Assembly (NCBI RefSeq): GCF_009828055.1
Contig: NZ_WTYB01000002.1
Span: forward strand, 124,001 to 188,000
Source of the DNA: Erythrobacter ramosus
Lineage (GTDB): Bacteria > Pseudomonadota > Alphaproteobacteria > Sphingomonadales > Sphingomonadaceae
Reading direction: 5' to 3'
DNA: 64,000 nucleotides
Shown: piece after piece, positions 44,410 through 54,108 of the stretch
How the letters are laid out: each line of letters starts with the position of its first letter
Position numbering within the stretch: the first letter of the stretch is position 1
Notes under the pieces: model-generated
What the model saw: the letters and a program-made list of their open reading frames with translations, nothing else
What the model was told of the DNA's origin: nothing
Databases searched by the model: none
Translations under genes and position numbers: made by a program

Positions 44410-45300
44410 ATGCTCGAACTCAGCAGCGTCAGCCACGTCTATCCCAATGGTACGCACGCACTGGATGATGTGACGCTGACAATCCCCAAGGGGATGTTCG
44501 GGCTGCTCGGCCCCAATGGTGCGGGCAAATCGACCCTGATGCGCACCATCGCGACGCTACAGGCGCCCACGCAAGGCACGATCCGCTTCGGCGATATTGA
44601 CGTGCTGGCCGAGCCTGACCGGCTGCGCCGCACGCTCGGCTATCTGCCGCAGGATTTCGGCGTTTACCCGCGTGTATCGGCTTATCAGATGCTCGATCAT
44701 ATGGCGGTGCTGAAGGGTGTGAACAACGCGGGCGAACGCAAGGCGATGGTCGAGCACCTGCTCAATCAGACCAACCTGTGGAACGTGCGCGGCAAGGCGA
44801 TTGCAGGCTTTTCGGGCGGGATGCGCCAGCGCTTCGGCATTGCGCAGGCGCTGATCGGGCAGCCGGAGCTGATCATCGTTGATGAACCCACCGCTGGCCT
44901 CGATCCCGAAGAGCGCAACCGCTTCCTCAACCTGCTCGCCGGGATTGGCGAGAACGTGGTGGTGATCCTGTCGACCCACATTGTCGATGACGTCGCCGAT
45001 CTGTGCCCGCGCATGGCGGTGCTGGCGGGCGGCAAGCTGCGACTGGAAGGCGCCCCGCACGATCTGATCGCCCGCACGCAGGGGCGCGTGTGGCAGAAAA
45101 CCGTGCCGCACACGCAGCTTGCCGAGATGCAGGCGCAATACGAGGTCATCTCGCACCGCTTCTTTGCGGGCGACATCGTGGTGCACGTGCTCAGCGATAA
45201 TCAGCCGGAGGGTTTTGCGCCCGTGTCGGGCGGGCTGGAAGACGTGTACTTCGCCACGCTGGCCGAAAACCGCCGCGCTCCCGCCACGCAAGCTGCATAA
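44410..45300 (+). CDS. ABC transporter ATP-binding protein
   Basis: This 296-residue ABC ATPase starts at ATG 44410 (MLELSSVSHVYPNGTHALDD). Walker A is GLLGPNGAGKST, the signature is GFSGGMRQRFGIAQ and Walker B is LIIVDEPTAGLDPEE. The remaining 60 residues form the regulatory tail. It lies 12 bp before the permease/peptidase fusion and should power it. The gap 44266-44409 has no gene. Confidence 0.94.
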   Translation: MLELSSVSHVYPNGTHALDDVTLTIPKGMFGLLGPNGAGKSTLMRTIATLQAPTQGTIRFGDIDVLAEPDRLRRTLGYLPQDFGVYPRVSAYQMLDHMAVLKGVNNAGERKAMVEHLLNQTNLWNVRGKAIAGFSGGMRQRFGIAQALIGQPELIIVDEPTAGLDPEERNRFLNLLAGIGENVVVILSTHIVDDVADLCPRMAVLAGGKLRLEGAPHDLIARTQGRVWQKTVPHTQLAEMQAQYEVISHRFFAGDIVVHVLSDNQPEGFAPVSGGLEDVYFATLAENRRAPATQAA

Positions 45301-45312
45301 GGGGCGCTCGAT

Positions 45313-48300
45313 ATGCTCACCGCCAGCATTGCTGCGTTCGAAATCCGTTATCAGCTTAAGAACCCGGTGTTCTGGGTTTCGGCGCTGATCTTCCTGCTGA
45401 TCGGCTTCGGCTTTGCCGCAAGCGAAAATGTCAGCTTCGGCACGCCCGGGTCGGTGCACGAAAACTCGCCCTATGCGGTTGTGTTTGCGCTGGGGCTACT
45501 GGCGACCTTCTACCTGTTCGTCATCACCTCGTTTGTTGCCAATGCCGTCGTGCGCGACGACGCGACCGGCTTTGGCCCGATGATCCGCGCGACGCCTGTG
45601 GGGCGCACGCAGTTTCTGGCCGGACGTTTCCTTGGCGGGCTGGTGATCGCGATCATTGGCTACATGGCGGTGCCGCTGGGCATTGCGCTAGGTACGGCCA
45701 TGCCGTGGGTCGATCCGGAGACGGTGGGGCCGGGCGGCTTTGCGACATATGCGTGGCCCTTCCTCGTCATCGCCGTTCCCAACATCATCTTGTCATCGGC
45801 GCTGTTGTTCAGCCTTGCGACCATCACCCGCTCGATGCTGGCGAGCTATATCGGCGTGCTGGTGCTGGTGATGGGTTACCTCGTCATCAGTGTGATCCTG
45901 TCGGCCGATCCCAGCTATCAGGATGCAATTGCCCGGTACGAACCGCTGGGCATGGGCGCGATCGGTGAGCTCTCGCGCTACTGGACGGCTGCGGAGATGA
46001 ATACGCGCCTGATGCCGCTGGAAGGCAATCTGCTGTTCAACCGTGTCTTCATTCTTGGCCTGTCTGCGCTGTTCCTCGGCTTTGCGTGGGCGCGGTTCAG
46101 CATGACCGAGCGTGCGCCCTCGCGCTGGCGCCAGCGGCGGCTGGCCAAGCAGGCTGCCAAGGCTGCCAAAGCCGGTGAAGTGACGCCGCGCGTGCTGACC
46201 GCGCCGGTGCAGCGCAGCTTTGGGGCCGACCATGCCATGCAGAGCTTCTGGGTGCGTCTGAAGTCCGAAGTGCTGTTGGTGGCTAAAAGCCCCGGCCTGA
46301 TTGTGCTGCTGCTGATCGGTCTGGGCTTTAGCGCGATCAATCTTGCCTTCGGCCAGACCACCTTCGGCACGCCGTCCTATCCGCTCACTGCCGATATCAT
46401 CACCACGGTGATCGGCAGCATGAGCCTGTTCACCCTGATCGTCGCGGTGTTCTATGGCGGCGAGCTGGTGTGGCGCGAACGTGATGTGAAGATCGGCGAG
46501 ATCGTCGATGCGACCCCGGTTCCGGCCTGGGCGATGTTCGTGCCGAAAATCCTCGCGATCTTTCTGGTGCTGCTGGCGATGTCGCTGGTCGGCATGGCGA
46601 CGGGCATCGGCTATCAGCTGATCAAAGGCGCGCCAAGCATCGATGGGGGGCTGTACCTGTCCGCCTACGTCCTGCCGCAGAGCATCGACGTGCTGCTGAT
46701 CGCGGTTCTCGCGGTGTTTTTCCAGGTGCTCAGCCCCAACAAGTATATCGGCTGGGGGCTGTTTCTGGTGTGGTTCGTCAGCCGCATCTTCCTGTCCAAC
46801 CTCGGCTATACCAACATGCTCTACATGTTCGGCGGTGGACCGGGTGAACCGCTCTCCGACATGAACGGCACCGGCGGCTTTTGGGTCGGCGGGCTGATTT
46901 CGCGCGCCTATTGGGGCTGCTTTGGCGTCCTGCTGCTGGTGTTCGCGCACTGGGCCTGGCCGCGCGGCACCGTGGTCGCGGTGATGCCCCGCCTCAAGGG
47001 CATCGGGCAGCGCATCAGCCTTGCCTCAGGCGGGATCGCGGTCGCGGCGGTCGCTGGCATGATCGGCACCGGTCTTGTGATCCATCATAACATCAAGGAG
47101 CTCAATTCCTACGAGACCTCCGACGAAGCCGAAGCGCGCATGGCGGAGTACGAACGCAAGTACCTGAAGTTCGCCGCACTCCCGCGTCCGGTGGTGACCG
47201 ATGTGGTGTTCGACGTCGCGATCGACCCGGCTGAGCGGCGGTTAGATGTGACCGGCCATTATGACCTGCGCAACGACAGCGGCGTGCCGATCACGGAAAT
47301 GCATATCCGTCAGGGTGACGATGCGGTCGAATACAGTCGCCTCGACATCGCAGGCGCCAAGCTGGCGACCCATGACAAGCGCCACTTCCACCGTGTCTAC
47401 CGCTTCGATACCCCGCTGGCGCCGGGCGCGACCACGCGGCTTGATTTCACCTCGCGGGTGTGGCGGCGCGGCTTTGCCAATAGCGGGGCTGCGACCGATA
47501 TCGTCGACAATGGCACCTTCGTGAACAATTCGGTGTTTGCCCCTGTGATCGGCATGGACCAGCGCGGCCTGTTGCAAGATCGCACCGCGCGCCGCCGTCA
47601 GGGCCTGCCGGACGAGCTGCGGATGGCCAAGCTGGAGGACGTAAAGGCGCAGGGCGAAAACTACGTCCACTCGGACTGGGTCAATTCGCGCATCACCATC
47701 AGCTCGGTGGCCGATCAGGTGCCGATCGCGCCGGGCAACAAGATTTCGGACGAAGTGAAGGGCGGCCGCCGTATCGCGGTGTTCCAGAGCCCGGCACCGA
47801 TCCTGAACTTCTTCTCGGTGCAATCAGCGCGCTATGCCGTGGCCGAGCAGCAGGCAGGGCCGGTGATACTGAGCGTCTACCACGATCCCAAGCACGCGTG
47901 GAACGTGCCCGCGATGCTCAAGGCGATGCAGACCTCGCTCGGCTATTTCGAGCGCAATTTCGGTCCCTACCAGTTCGGCTACGCGCGGATCATCGAGTTC
48001 CCCGGCTACCAGAGCTTTGCGCAGGCCTTTGCCGGAACGATGCCGTACTCGGAAAGCATCGGCTTTGCCGCCGACGTGCGCGATCCCGAGACGATCGACT
48101 ATGTCTCCTACGTCACCGCGCATGAATTCGGCCACCAGTACTGGGCGCATCAGGTGGTGGGCGGGGACATGCAGGGATCGACCCTGCTGTCGGAAACGCT
48201 GGCGCAATATTCCGCGCTGATGGTGATGAAGCAGCTCTATGGCGAGGACAAGATCCGCCGCTTCCTCAAGTTCGAGCTTGATCAGTACCTTGCAGGCCGC

Positions 48301-48909
48301 AAGGGCGATGTGCTGGACGAACAGCCGATGATCCGGGTCGAGAACCAGCAGCACATCCACTACCGCAAGGGCAGCGTCGCGATGTATCTGCTCCAGCACC
48401 GGTTGGGTGAGGATGCGGTGAACCGCGCGCTGGCGCGGCTGGTGGCGCGCTACAAGTTCAAGCCAGCACCCTATGCCCGCAGTCTCGATCTGATCGCCGA
48501 ACTGCGCAAGGAGGCCAAGACGCCCGAAGATCAGGCGCTGATCACCGACCTGTTCGAAAAGATCACGATCTATGATTTCAAGGCGAAGGAGGCGGTGACG
48601 GCCCAGCTGCCCGATCTCACCTACCGCACCCGCATCACCATCGAAGCGGCCAAGTTTACCGCCGATGGCAAGGGCAACGAACGCCCCGCGCGGCTGGCGG
48701 AAAGCATCGAAGTCGGCGTGTTCACCGACCGGCCCGGAACCGGCGCTTTCGCCAAGGCCAACGTGCTGTCGATGAAGCGCTATCCGATCCGCAGCGGCAA
48801 ACAGGTGATCGAGGTGGTGACGAAGGGCAAGCCGACCTTTGCCGGGATTGACCCGTACAACTTCTACATCGACCGGGATTCGGACGATAACCTGGTGCCG
48901 GTGAGCTAG
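45313..48909 (+). CDS. ABC-2 permease fused to M1-family aminopeptidase
   Basis: This 1198-residue protein has two ABC-2-type membrane regions in the first 600 residues, with motifs NPVFWVSALIFLLIGFGFAA and SPGLIVLLLIGLGFSAINLA, and a connecting soluble loop rich in Arg/Lys/Ala. From about residue 620 a periplasmic M1-like domain follows, with the exopeptidase-region motif AGTMPYSESIGF and the zinc motif HEFGH at 937-941 plus Glu961. The intervening stretch is 19 residues, one more than the 18 of classic M1 enzymes. The transported or cleaved substrate is unknown. It is coupled with the ABC ATPase before it. Confidence 0.9.
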   Translation: MLTASIAAFEIRYQLKNPVFWVSALIFLLIGFGFAASENVSFGTPGSVHENSPYAVVFALGLLATFYLFVITSFVANAVVRDDATGFGPMIRATPVGRTQFLAGRFLGGLVIAIIGYMAVPLGIALGTAMPWVDPETVGPGGFATYAWPFLVIAVPNIILSSALLFSLATITRSMLASYIGVLVLVMGYLVISVILSADPSYQDAIARYEPLGMGAIGELSRYWTAAEMNTRLMPLEGNLLFNRVFILGLSALFLGFAWARFSMTERAPSRWRQRRLAKQAAKAAKAGEVTPRVLTAPVQRSFGADHAMQSFWVRLKSEVLLVAKSPGLIVLLLIGLGFSAINLAFGQTTFGTPSYPLTADIITTVIGSMSLFTLIVAVFYGGELVWRERDVKIGEIVDATPVPAWAMFVPKILAIFLVLLAMSLVGMATGIGYQLIKGAPSIDGGLYLSAYVLPQSIDVLLIAVLAVFFQVLSPNKYIGWGLFLVWFVSRIFLSNLGYTNMLYMFGGGPGEPLSDMNGTGGFWVGGLISRAYWGCFGVLLLVFAHWAWPRGTVVAVMPRLKGIGQRISLASGGIAVAAVAGMIGTGLVIHHNIKELNSYETSDEAEARMAEYERKYLKFAALPRPVVTDVVFDVAIDPAERRLDVTGHYDLRNDSGVPITEMHIRQGDDAVEYSRLDIAGAKLATHDKRHFHRVYRFDTPLAPGATTRLDFTSRVWRRGFANSGAATDIVDNGTFVNNSVFAPVIGMDQRGLLQDRTARRRQGLPDELRMAKLEDVKAQGENYVHSDWVNSRITISSVADQVPIAPGNKISDEVKGGRRIAVFQSPAPILNFFSVQSARYAVAEQQAGPVILSVYHDPKHAWNVPAMLKAMQTSLGYFERNFGPYQFGYARIIEFPGYQSFAQAFAGTMPYSESIGFAADVRDPETIDYVSYVTAHEFGHQYWAHQVVGGDMQGSTLLSETLAQYSALMVMKQLYGEDKIRRFLKFELDQYLAGRKGDVLDEQPMIRVENQQHIHYRKGSVAMYLLQHRLGEDAVNRALARLVARYKFKPAPYARSLDLIAELRKEAKTPEDQALITDLFEKITIYDFKAKEAVTAQLPDLTYRTRITIEAAKFTADGKGNERPARLAESIEVGVFTDRPGTGAFAKANVLSMKRYPIRSGKQVIEVVTKGKPTFAGIDPYNFYIDRDSDDNLVPVS

Positions 48910-49445
48910 CTCTCCGGCCCCAGTTCCGCGTCGAGATCGCGCGGCCGGGCGAAGTGGACCAGTTCGGCGCAGTAGCGCTTCAGATCGGCCCAGTGTTCGA
49001 TATCGCATTCGAGCACGGCGTAGGCGGCGGTTGGGAATTTCACGACCGCTTCCTTGAACAGCGCGTTCTCCTTGCCCGGCGCGACCAGTTCCAGCAGCAC
49101 GTCCTGCAAGCCCGGATTGTGCCCGGAAATGAGGATCGCTTTCGCCTCGTCATCGCCGCTGCCGGCATGGGCCTCGATCGTCTCGACGATGGTGTCGAAG
49201 CTGGCGAGGTAGAGCCGCTGGTCATAGATCACCGGCACATCGGGCAGCGCACCTTCCAGCGTCAGCTTCACCCGTACGGCGGGGCTCGCGATCACCCGGT
49301 CCCACTTCACCCCGTGGTCGCGAATATGCTTGCCGATCAGTTCCGCGCCCTTGCGTCCGCGCGCGTTCAACCCACGGTCGAAATCGCGCTGGGCGGTGTC
49401 GTCCCAGTCGGACTTGGCGTGGCGCAGAAGGCCGAGGATCTTCAT
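48906..49445 (-). CDS. SixA-like histidine phosphatase
   Basis: This 179-residue phosphatase has the RHG-type motif LLRHAKSDWDD with catalytic His8, the second half NARGRKGAELIG, and the distal LISGHNPGLQDVLLEL supplying another His. The family dephosphorylates phosphohistidine proteins or small phosphates. It overlaps the helicase end by 4 bp (ATGA) and meets the M1 fusion tail to tail in a shared CTAG. Confidence 0.88.
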   Translation of the reverse strand: MKILGLLRHAKSDWDDTAQRDFDRGLNARGRKGAELIGKHIRDHGVKWDRVIASPAVRVKLTLEGALPDVPVIYDQRLYLASFDTIVETIEAHAGSGDDEAKAILISGHNPGLQDVLLELVAPGKENALFKEAVVKFPTAAYAVLECDIEHWADLKRYCAELVHFARPRDLDAELGPES

Positions 49446-52180
49446 GGCAGCAGGGCACCTTGCGCAAGGGACGTAGGATTGCCCACAACACCAGCGGCGA
49501 GGCGTTGTAAAGCCTGATCGAGCGTGACGCGCAGCACCGGGGTGCCGGGAGGGAAAGCTGACAACAACCGTGAAGGGAAGGCGGGGGACAGCACAATGAA
49601 GTGCCCTGCATCATCCTTGCTGCGGATCAACCGTCCGAAGGCCTGCGCGAGCTTGGCGCGGATGATGCGGTCGTCATAGGCCGAGCCGCCGCCCGCCAGT
49701 CTGCGCGCCTTGTGGAGGATATCGGGCCGGGGCCACGGCACCTGTTCCAGCACCACGCAGCGCAGCGAGTGTCCCGGCACGTCCACCCCGTCCCGCAGGG
49801 CGTCGGTGCCGATCAGGCTGGCGCGGGGATCGTCGCGGAAGATATCGACCAGCGTGCCGGTGTCGATCGGGTCGACGTGCTGGGCATAGACAGGGAGACC
49901 TGCGCGGGCCAAGCGGTCGGCAATACGGCCATGCACCGCGCGCAACCGGCGGATGGCGGTGAACAGGCCCAGCACGCCGCCGCCTGACGCCTCGATGATC
50001 CGGGCATAGGCGCCTGCCAGCGCGGGCAAATCGCCCTTGGCAACGTCGGTGACGATCAGAACTTCGGCGCGGGTCGCGTAGTCGAACGGGCTTTCGGCGG
50101 CGGACAGCAGCGGCGTGCTTTCGACATGGGCCGCGCCTGAACGCTGGATCGCGCTGGCCCAGACGTCATCGCTTGGTGTCCGGTCGGTCAGGGTCGCACT
50201 GGTCAGCAGCACGCCGTGGGCCGGTTCAAGCACCACGCGCGCGAAGGGCTTCATCGGATCGAGCCAGCGGCGGTGAATCGCGACATCGAACTCGCGCGCA
50301 TCGGAGCGATCAACCGCCAGCCAGTCGACGAAATCGGGGTCAGCCGGCCCGCCAAGTCGCGCGAGAAGGGCTTCCCATGCAGCAAGCAGATCAATCCGCC
50401 ACGCCAGCGCAAAGCGCGCGCCTTCGATCCGCGCGCGGCCTTGCGCGTCGAGCCAGTCGGGCGGTTCGGCCAGAATTGCCTCCAGCCGCCCGCCCAGCCG
50501 GATCAGCGGCACCCGGATGCTGGCGAGCGCTTCGGCGGCATTGCTGGCGGCCTCGATCACTTCGCCGGGCAGGCCCGCCGCCTCGGTCTCGATCCCGTAG
50601 CCTGCGTCAATCCCGCCGCTTTCGTCGCGGGCATAGGTGGCGGTGCGCACGGCGGCGAGCAGGGCTTCGACCGGGCCGAAGGGCGCATTTTCGGCGAGGC
50701 GTTGCAGCCAGCCTTCGCTCGGGAGCAATTGCCCGGCCTTGCACGCGGCGGCGATGGCTTCGGCCCCGGCCTCGTCATAGCTGGCAATATCGGCGAGCCG
50801 CGCGGCAAGACCGCGCCTGCGCCCGCGCGCCTCCCGTTCGGGGCCGATGATCCAGCGGCGCAGTTCAATCGTTTCCTGCCCGCTCAGCGTGGCCGCGAAG
50901 GTCGAGTCCGCCGCGTCAAACACGTGGTGGCCTTCGTCGAAGATCAGCCGCGTCGGGCGCTGGTTGGGGTCGCGGGCGCGGGCGGCGTTGACCATCACCA
51001 ATGCGTGATTGGCGATCACCAGATCAGCCTGCGCGCTATCCCGCGCTGCGCGCTCGATGAAGCACTTCCGGTAATGCGGGCAGCCCGCATAGATGCACTC
51101 GCCGCGCTGGTCGGTGAGCGCGGCGATGCCCCGCTTGCGGAACAAGGTGCCGAGCCAGCCCGGTAGATCGCCGCCCACCATGTCCCCATCGCGGGTGAAG
51201 GCGCCCCAGCGCGCCACCAGCTGCGCAAGGATCGCCGCCCGGCCCGCGAACCCGCCTTGCAGCGCGTCCTCCAGATTGAGCAGGCAGAGGTAATTCTCCC
51301 GCCCCTTGCGCACCACCACCGGCGGCGATCCGTCCGCACGCTTGGCCGGCCACGCCCGGCGGCTCTCCGCGCGCAGCTGGCGTTGCAGGTTCTTGGTGAA
51401 GGTCGAGACCCACACCGTGCCGCCTGATTGTTCGGCCCAGAGCGAGGCGGGCGCGAGATAGCCCAGCGTCTTGCCGATCCCGGTGCCCGCCTGCGCCAGC
51501 CCGAGATGCGGGCGGCCTTCGCGGACGCGCGGGGCAAAGATGCGCGCGGCATCCTTGGCATAGGCGCGCTGGCCTTCGCGCTGTTCGGCGCCGTCACCTG
51601 TCAGCCGCGCCAGTTGCGCCTCTACCGCAGGCGCGGCGAGTTCGACCTGGCGGGGGGCAGGGCGCTCACCCGCTTCCTCCCATTCGGGCAGCTTGGCGAA
51701 CAACCAGCGTTCGGCGCGTTCCGGCTTGGCGATATGCGGCCTGAGCACCTGCGCCCACGGCCAGCGCAGGCGCTCTAGCGATTGCACCGCGCTCCACGCC
51801 CCTTCGCGCTCGAACCATTCGGGGTCTTGGCACGCCGCAATCAACGCGCCAGCGGCAAGCTGGAGCATTTCCGGCACGGCTGCGTCGTTTTCCGGCACCG
51901 GTAGGCCCAGCGCCTCGGCCAGCCCGCGCGGAGTCGGCACGCAGAAGCGGGCGGGGTGGATGAAGGCAAAGGCTTCCAGCAGATCGAGGCCGGACAGGTC
52001 GGGATAGCCCAATCGGCTCGCCACCAACGGTGCGTTGAGCATCAGCACCGGCGTATCGGCGGCGGCCATGATCGCATCGCCCTTCGACACGGCGTTGGTG
52101 CGCCCGTCGGCTGCACGCAGCCAGTGGCCGCCGTGGCTGGCGTGGAGCGCGGGAAGGGGCAGGGGATCGGGCAAAGTCAC
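49442..52180 (-). CDS. DinG/XPD-like Fe-S superfamily 2 DNA helicase
   Basis: This helicase of about 912 residues starts at GTG 52180 (MTLPDPLPLPALHASHGGHW); the earlier ATGs at 52255 and 52345 add no family-like sequence. Walker A is AQAGTGIGKTLGYLAP, Walker B is LIFDEGHHVFDAADS, and the Fe-S cysteine cluster spans NYLCLLNL, GECIYAGCPHYRKCF. The C-terminal GVDVPGHSLRCVVLEQVPWP and AFGRLIRSKDD are motifs V and VI. It unwinds DNA 5'-3' during repair or R-loop removal. The gene diverges from lysS. Confidence 0.88.
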   Translation of the reverse strand: MTLPDPLPLPALHASHGGHWLRAADGRTNAVSKGDAIMAAADTPVLMLNAPLVASRLGYPDLSGLDLLEAFAFIHPARFCVPTPRGLAEALGLPVPENDAAVPEMLQLAAGALIAACQDPEWFEREGAWSAVQSLERLRWPWAQVLRPHIAKPERAERWLFAKLPEWEEAGERPAPRQVELAAPAVEAQLARLTGDGAEQREGQRAYAKDAARIFAPRVREGRPHLGLAQAGTGIGKTLGYLAPASLWAEQSGGTVWVSTFTKNLQRQLRAESRRAWPAKRADGSPPVVVRKGRENYLCLLNLEDALQGGFAGRAAILAQLVARWGAFTRDGDMVGGDLPGWLGTLFRKRGIAALTDQRGECIYAGCPHYRKCFIERAARDSAQADLVIANHALVMVNAARARDPNQRPTRLIFDEGHHVFDAADSTFAATLSGQETIELRRWIIGPEREARGRRRGLAARLADIASYDEAGAEAIAAACKAGQLLPSEGWLQRLAENAPFGPVEALLAAVRTATYARDESGGIDAGYGIETEAAGLPGEVIEAASNAAEALASIRVPLIRLGGRLEAILAEPPDWLDAQGRARIEGARFALAWRIDLLAAWEALLARLGGPADPDFVDWLAVDRSDAREFDVAIHRRWLDPMKPFARVVLEPAHGVLLTSATLTDRTPSDDVWASAIQRSGAAHVESTPLLSAAESPFDYATRAEVLIVTDVAKGDLPALAGAYARIIEASGGGVLGLFTAIRRLRAVHGRIADRLARAGLPVYAQHVDPIDTGTLVDIFRDDPRASLIGTDALRDGVDVPGHSLRCVVLEQVPWPRPDILHKARRLAGGGSAYDDRIIRAKLAQAFGRLIRSKDDAGHFIVLSPAFPSRLLSAFPPGTPVLRVTLDQALQRLAAGVVGNPTSLAQGALLP

Positions 52181-52359
52181 GCGGCGCACGATGGGCGAGC
52201 GCGCTTGGCTTGTAAACGCACAGGCGTGCCGCTGTGCCCGCCATTCCTGCGCCATACGGCAAGTAGCTGTCCTACAGCGCCCTGCGGAGGTAAGCCCATT
52301 GTCGTTCCGCCCTGCACGGGGGGAGCCCCCCCGGTCCCGGGCCAAGTGTCAATTTCGGT

Positions 52360-52389
52360 TTGCGACCACAAGACACGGAAAAATATAAT
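52360..52389 (+). promoter_or_regulatory. lysS promoter
   Basis: TTGCGA (52360-52365) and a perfect TATAAT (52384-52389) are 18 bp apart, predicting transcription from about 52396 and a leader of about 75-95 bases before the lysS start codon. The sequence around it is A/T-rich compared with the rest of the window. Confidence 0.65.
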
Positions 52390-52409
52390 GAAAATGTGCG
52401 AATGCCTGC

Positions 52410-52436
52410 TTGACACGCTGTCAACTTTGTCAACTT
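52410..52436 (+). repeat. three half-sites in the lysS leader
   Basis: TTGACA (52410-52415) faces TGTCAA (52419-52424) across CGC, and a second TGTCAA (52428-52433) follows, so each half-site begins nine bases after the last. TGTCAACTT is repeated exactly twice (52419-52427, 52428-52436). The cluster lies just after the predicted start of transcription. Confidence 0.6.
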
Positions 52437-52491
52437 CGCCGCTGCCTTCGCGCTTGCAAGCGGGTGCGCCATGCCTAATAGCCGCCACACT

Positions 52492-54108
52492 ATGACCATC
52501 ACTCGTGAAGCCCTCATCGCCGCAGCGCAAACCTCCAAGGCCTGGCCGTTTCAGGAGGCGCAGCGCCTCGCCAAGCGCTTTCCGGATGGCAAGCCCGGCG
52601 GCGTGCTGTTCGAGACCGGCTATGGACCCTCGGGCCTGCCGCACATCGGGACGTTTCAGGAAGTGCTGCGCACCACGCTGGTGCGGCGCGCCTATGAGGC
52701 GCTGACGGGCGGCGCTGCAACGCGGCTGGTCGCGTTCTCGGACGATATGGACGGGTTGCGCAAGGTGCCAGACAATGTGCCGAACCGTGCCATGCTGACC
52801 GAACATCTCGGCAAGCCGCTGTCGCGCATCCCTGATCCGTTCGAAAAGTTCGAAAGCTTTGCCGCGCACAACAACGCGATGCTGCGCGACTTCCTCGATC
52901 GCTTCGGGTTCGAATATGAATTCGTCAGTTCGTCCGATTGCTACAATGGCGGCAAGTTCGATGAGGCGCTGAAGGGCGTGCTCGCCAATTTCGGCGCGAT
53001 CCTTGATATCATGCTGCCCACGCTGGGCGAGGAACGGCGTCAGACCTATTCCCCCGTCATGCCGATTTCGCCGACTACCGGCGCGGTGCTTCAGGTGCCC
53101 ATCGAAGTCGTGGACGCTGCCGCCGGGATCATCCGCTTCACCGACGAGGACGGCTCCACCGTAGAACAATCGGCATTGGGCGGGATGGCCAAGTGCCAGT
53201 GGAAGGTCGACTGGGCGATGCGCTGGGTCGCGCTCGGCGTCGATTACGAAATGTACGGCAAGGACCTGACCGACAGCGGCATCCAGTCGGGCAAGATCGC
53301 CCGCGTGCTCGGCGGCACCAAGCCCGAAGGCCTGATCTACGAGCTGTTCCTGGACGGCAAGGGCGAGAAGATCTCCAAGTCCAAGGGCAATGGCCTCTCG
53401 ATCGAGGAATGGCTGCAATATGGCAGCGAGGAGAGCCTCGGCCATTACATCTTCGCCAATCCTAAGAGCGCCAAGCAATTGCACGCCGGTGTGATCCCCA
53501 AGGCGGTGGACGATTACTGGCAGTTCCGCAGCGCCTTGCCGGGGCAGGAAATCGACAAGCAGCTGGGCAACCCGGTGTGGCACCTGCTGCGCGCCAACCA
53601 GTCTTTCGCGGGTGCGGAAGCGCCCGGCGCGGGCGATACACTGCCGGTGCCGTTCAGCCTGCTCTTGAACCTCGTGGGCGTGCTCGGCGCGGGCGCGACG
53701 CGGGAGGCGGTGTGGTCTTACCTTGGCAATTACGTCGAGGGTGCCGATCCGGCGGCGCACCCGGCGCTGGATGGGCTGGTGGGCAAGGCGCTCGCCTATA
53801 ACCGCGATTTCGTTGCCCCGACGCTGGTCAAGCGTGCCCCGGTGGGCGGCGAAGTGGGGGCTTTGCACGCGCTCGACGCGGCGCTGGCCGAGGCTGATCC
53901 GGCCACCAGCGCGGAGGATTTGCAGACCATCGTCTATGAGATCGGCAAGATCGAGGAATTCGGTTTCGAAAGCCTGCGGGATTGGTTCAAGGCGCTCTAC
54001 GAAACCCTGCTCGGTTCGGAACAAGGCCCGCGCATGGGCAGCTTCATCGCGCTCTACGGCATCGCGCCGACCCGCACGCTGATTGCCGAGGCGCTGGCGA
54101 AAGCATGA
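52492..54108 (+). CDS. lysS: class I lysyl-tRNA synthetase
   Basis: This class I LysRS, related to archaeal and alphaproteobacterial enzymes, charges tRNA-Lys. It has 538 residues from ATG 52492 (545 from ATG 52471). The HIGH-like motif is GPSGLPHIGTFQEV and the KMSKS-like motif is EKISKSKGNG. VDWAMRWVALGVDYEMYG and TDSGIQSGKI are family markers. It is not the class II enzyme of E. coli. Its stop overlaps the DUF1003 start. Confidence 0.95.
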   Translation: MTITREALIAAAQTSKAWPFQEAQRLAKRFPDGKPGGVLFETGYGPSGLPHIGTFQEVLRTTLVRRAYEALTGGAATRLVAFSDDMDGLRKVPDNVPNRAMLTEHLGKPLSRIPDPFEKFESFAAHNNAMLRDFLDRFGFEYEFVSSSDCYNGGKFDEALKGVLANFGAILDIMLPTLGEERRQTYSPVMPISPTTGAVLQVPIEVVDAAAGIIRFTDEDGSTVEQSALGGMAKCQWKVDWAMRWVALGVDYEMYGKDLTDSGIQSGKIARVLGGTKPEGLIYELFLDGKGEKISKSKGNGLSIEEWLQYGSEESLGHYIFANPKSAKQLHAGVIPKAVDDYWQFRSALPGQEIDKQLGNPVWHLLRANQSFAGAEAPGAGDTLPVPFSLLLNLVGVLGAGATREAVWSYLGNYVEGADPAAHPALDGLVGKALAYNRDFVAPTLVKRAPVGGEVGALHALDAALAEADPATSAEDLQTIVYEIGKIEEFGFESLRDWFKALYETLLGSEQGPRMGSFIALYGIAPTRTLIAEALAKA

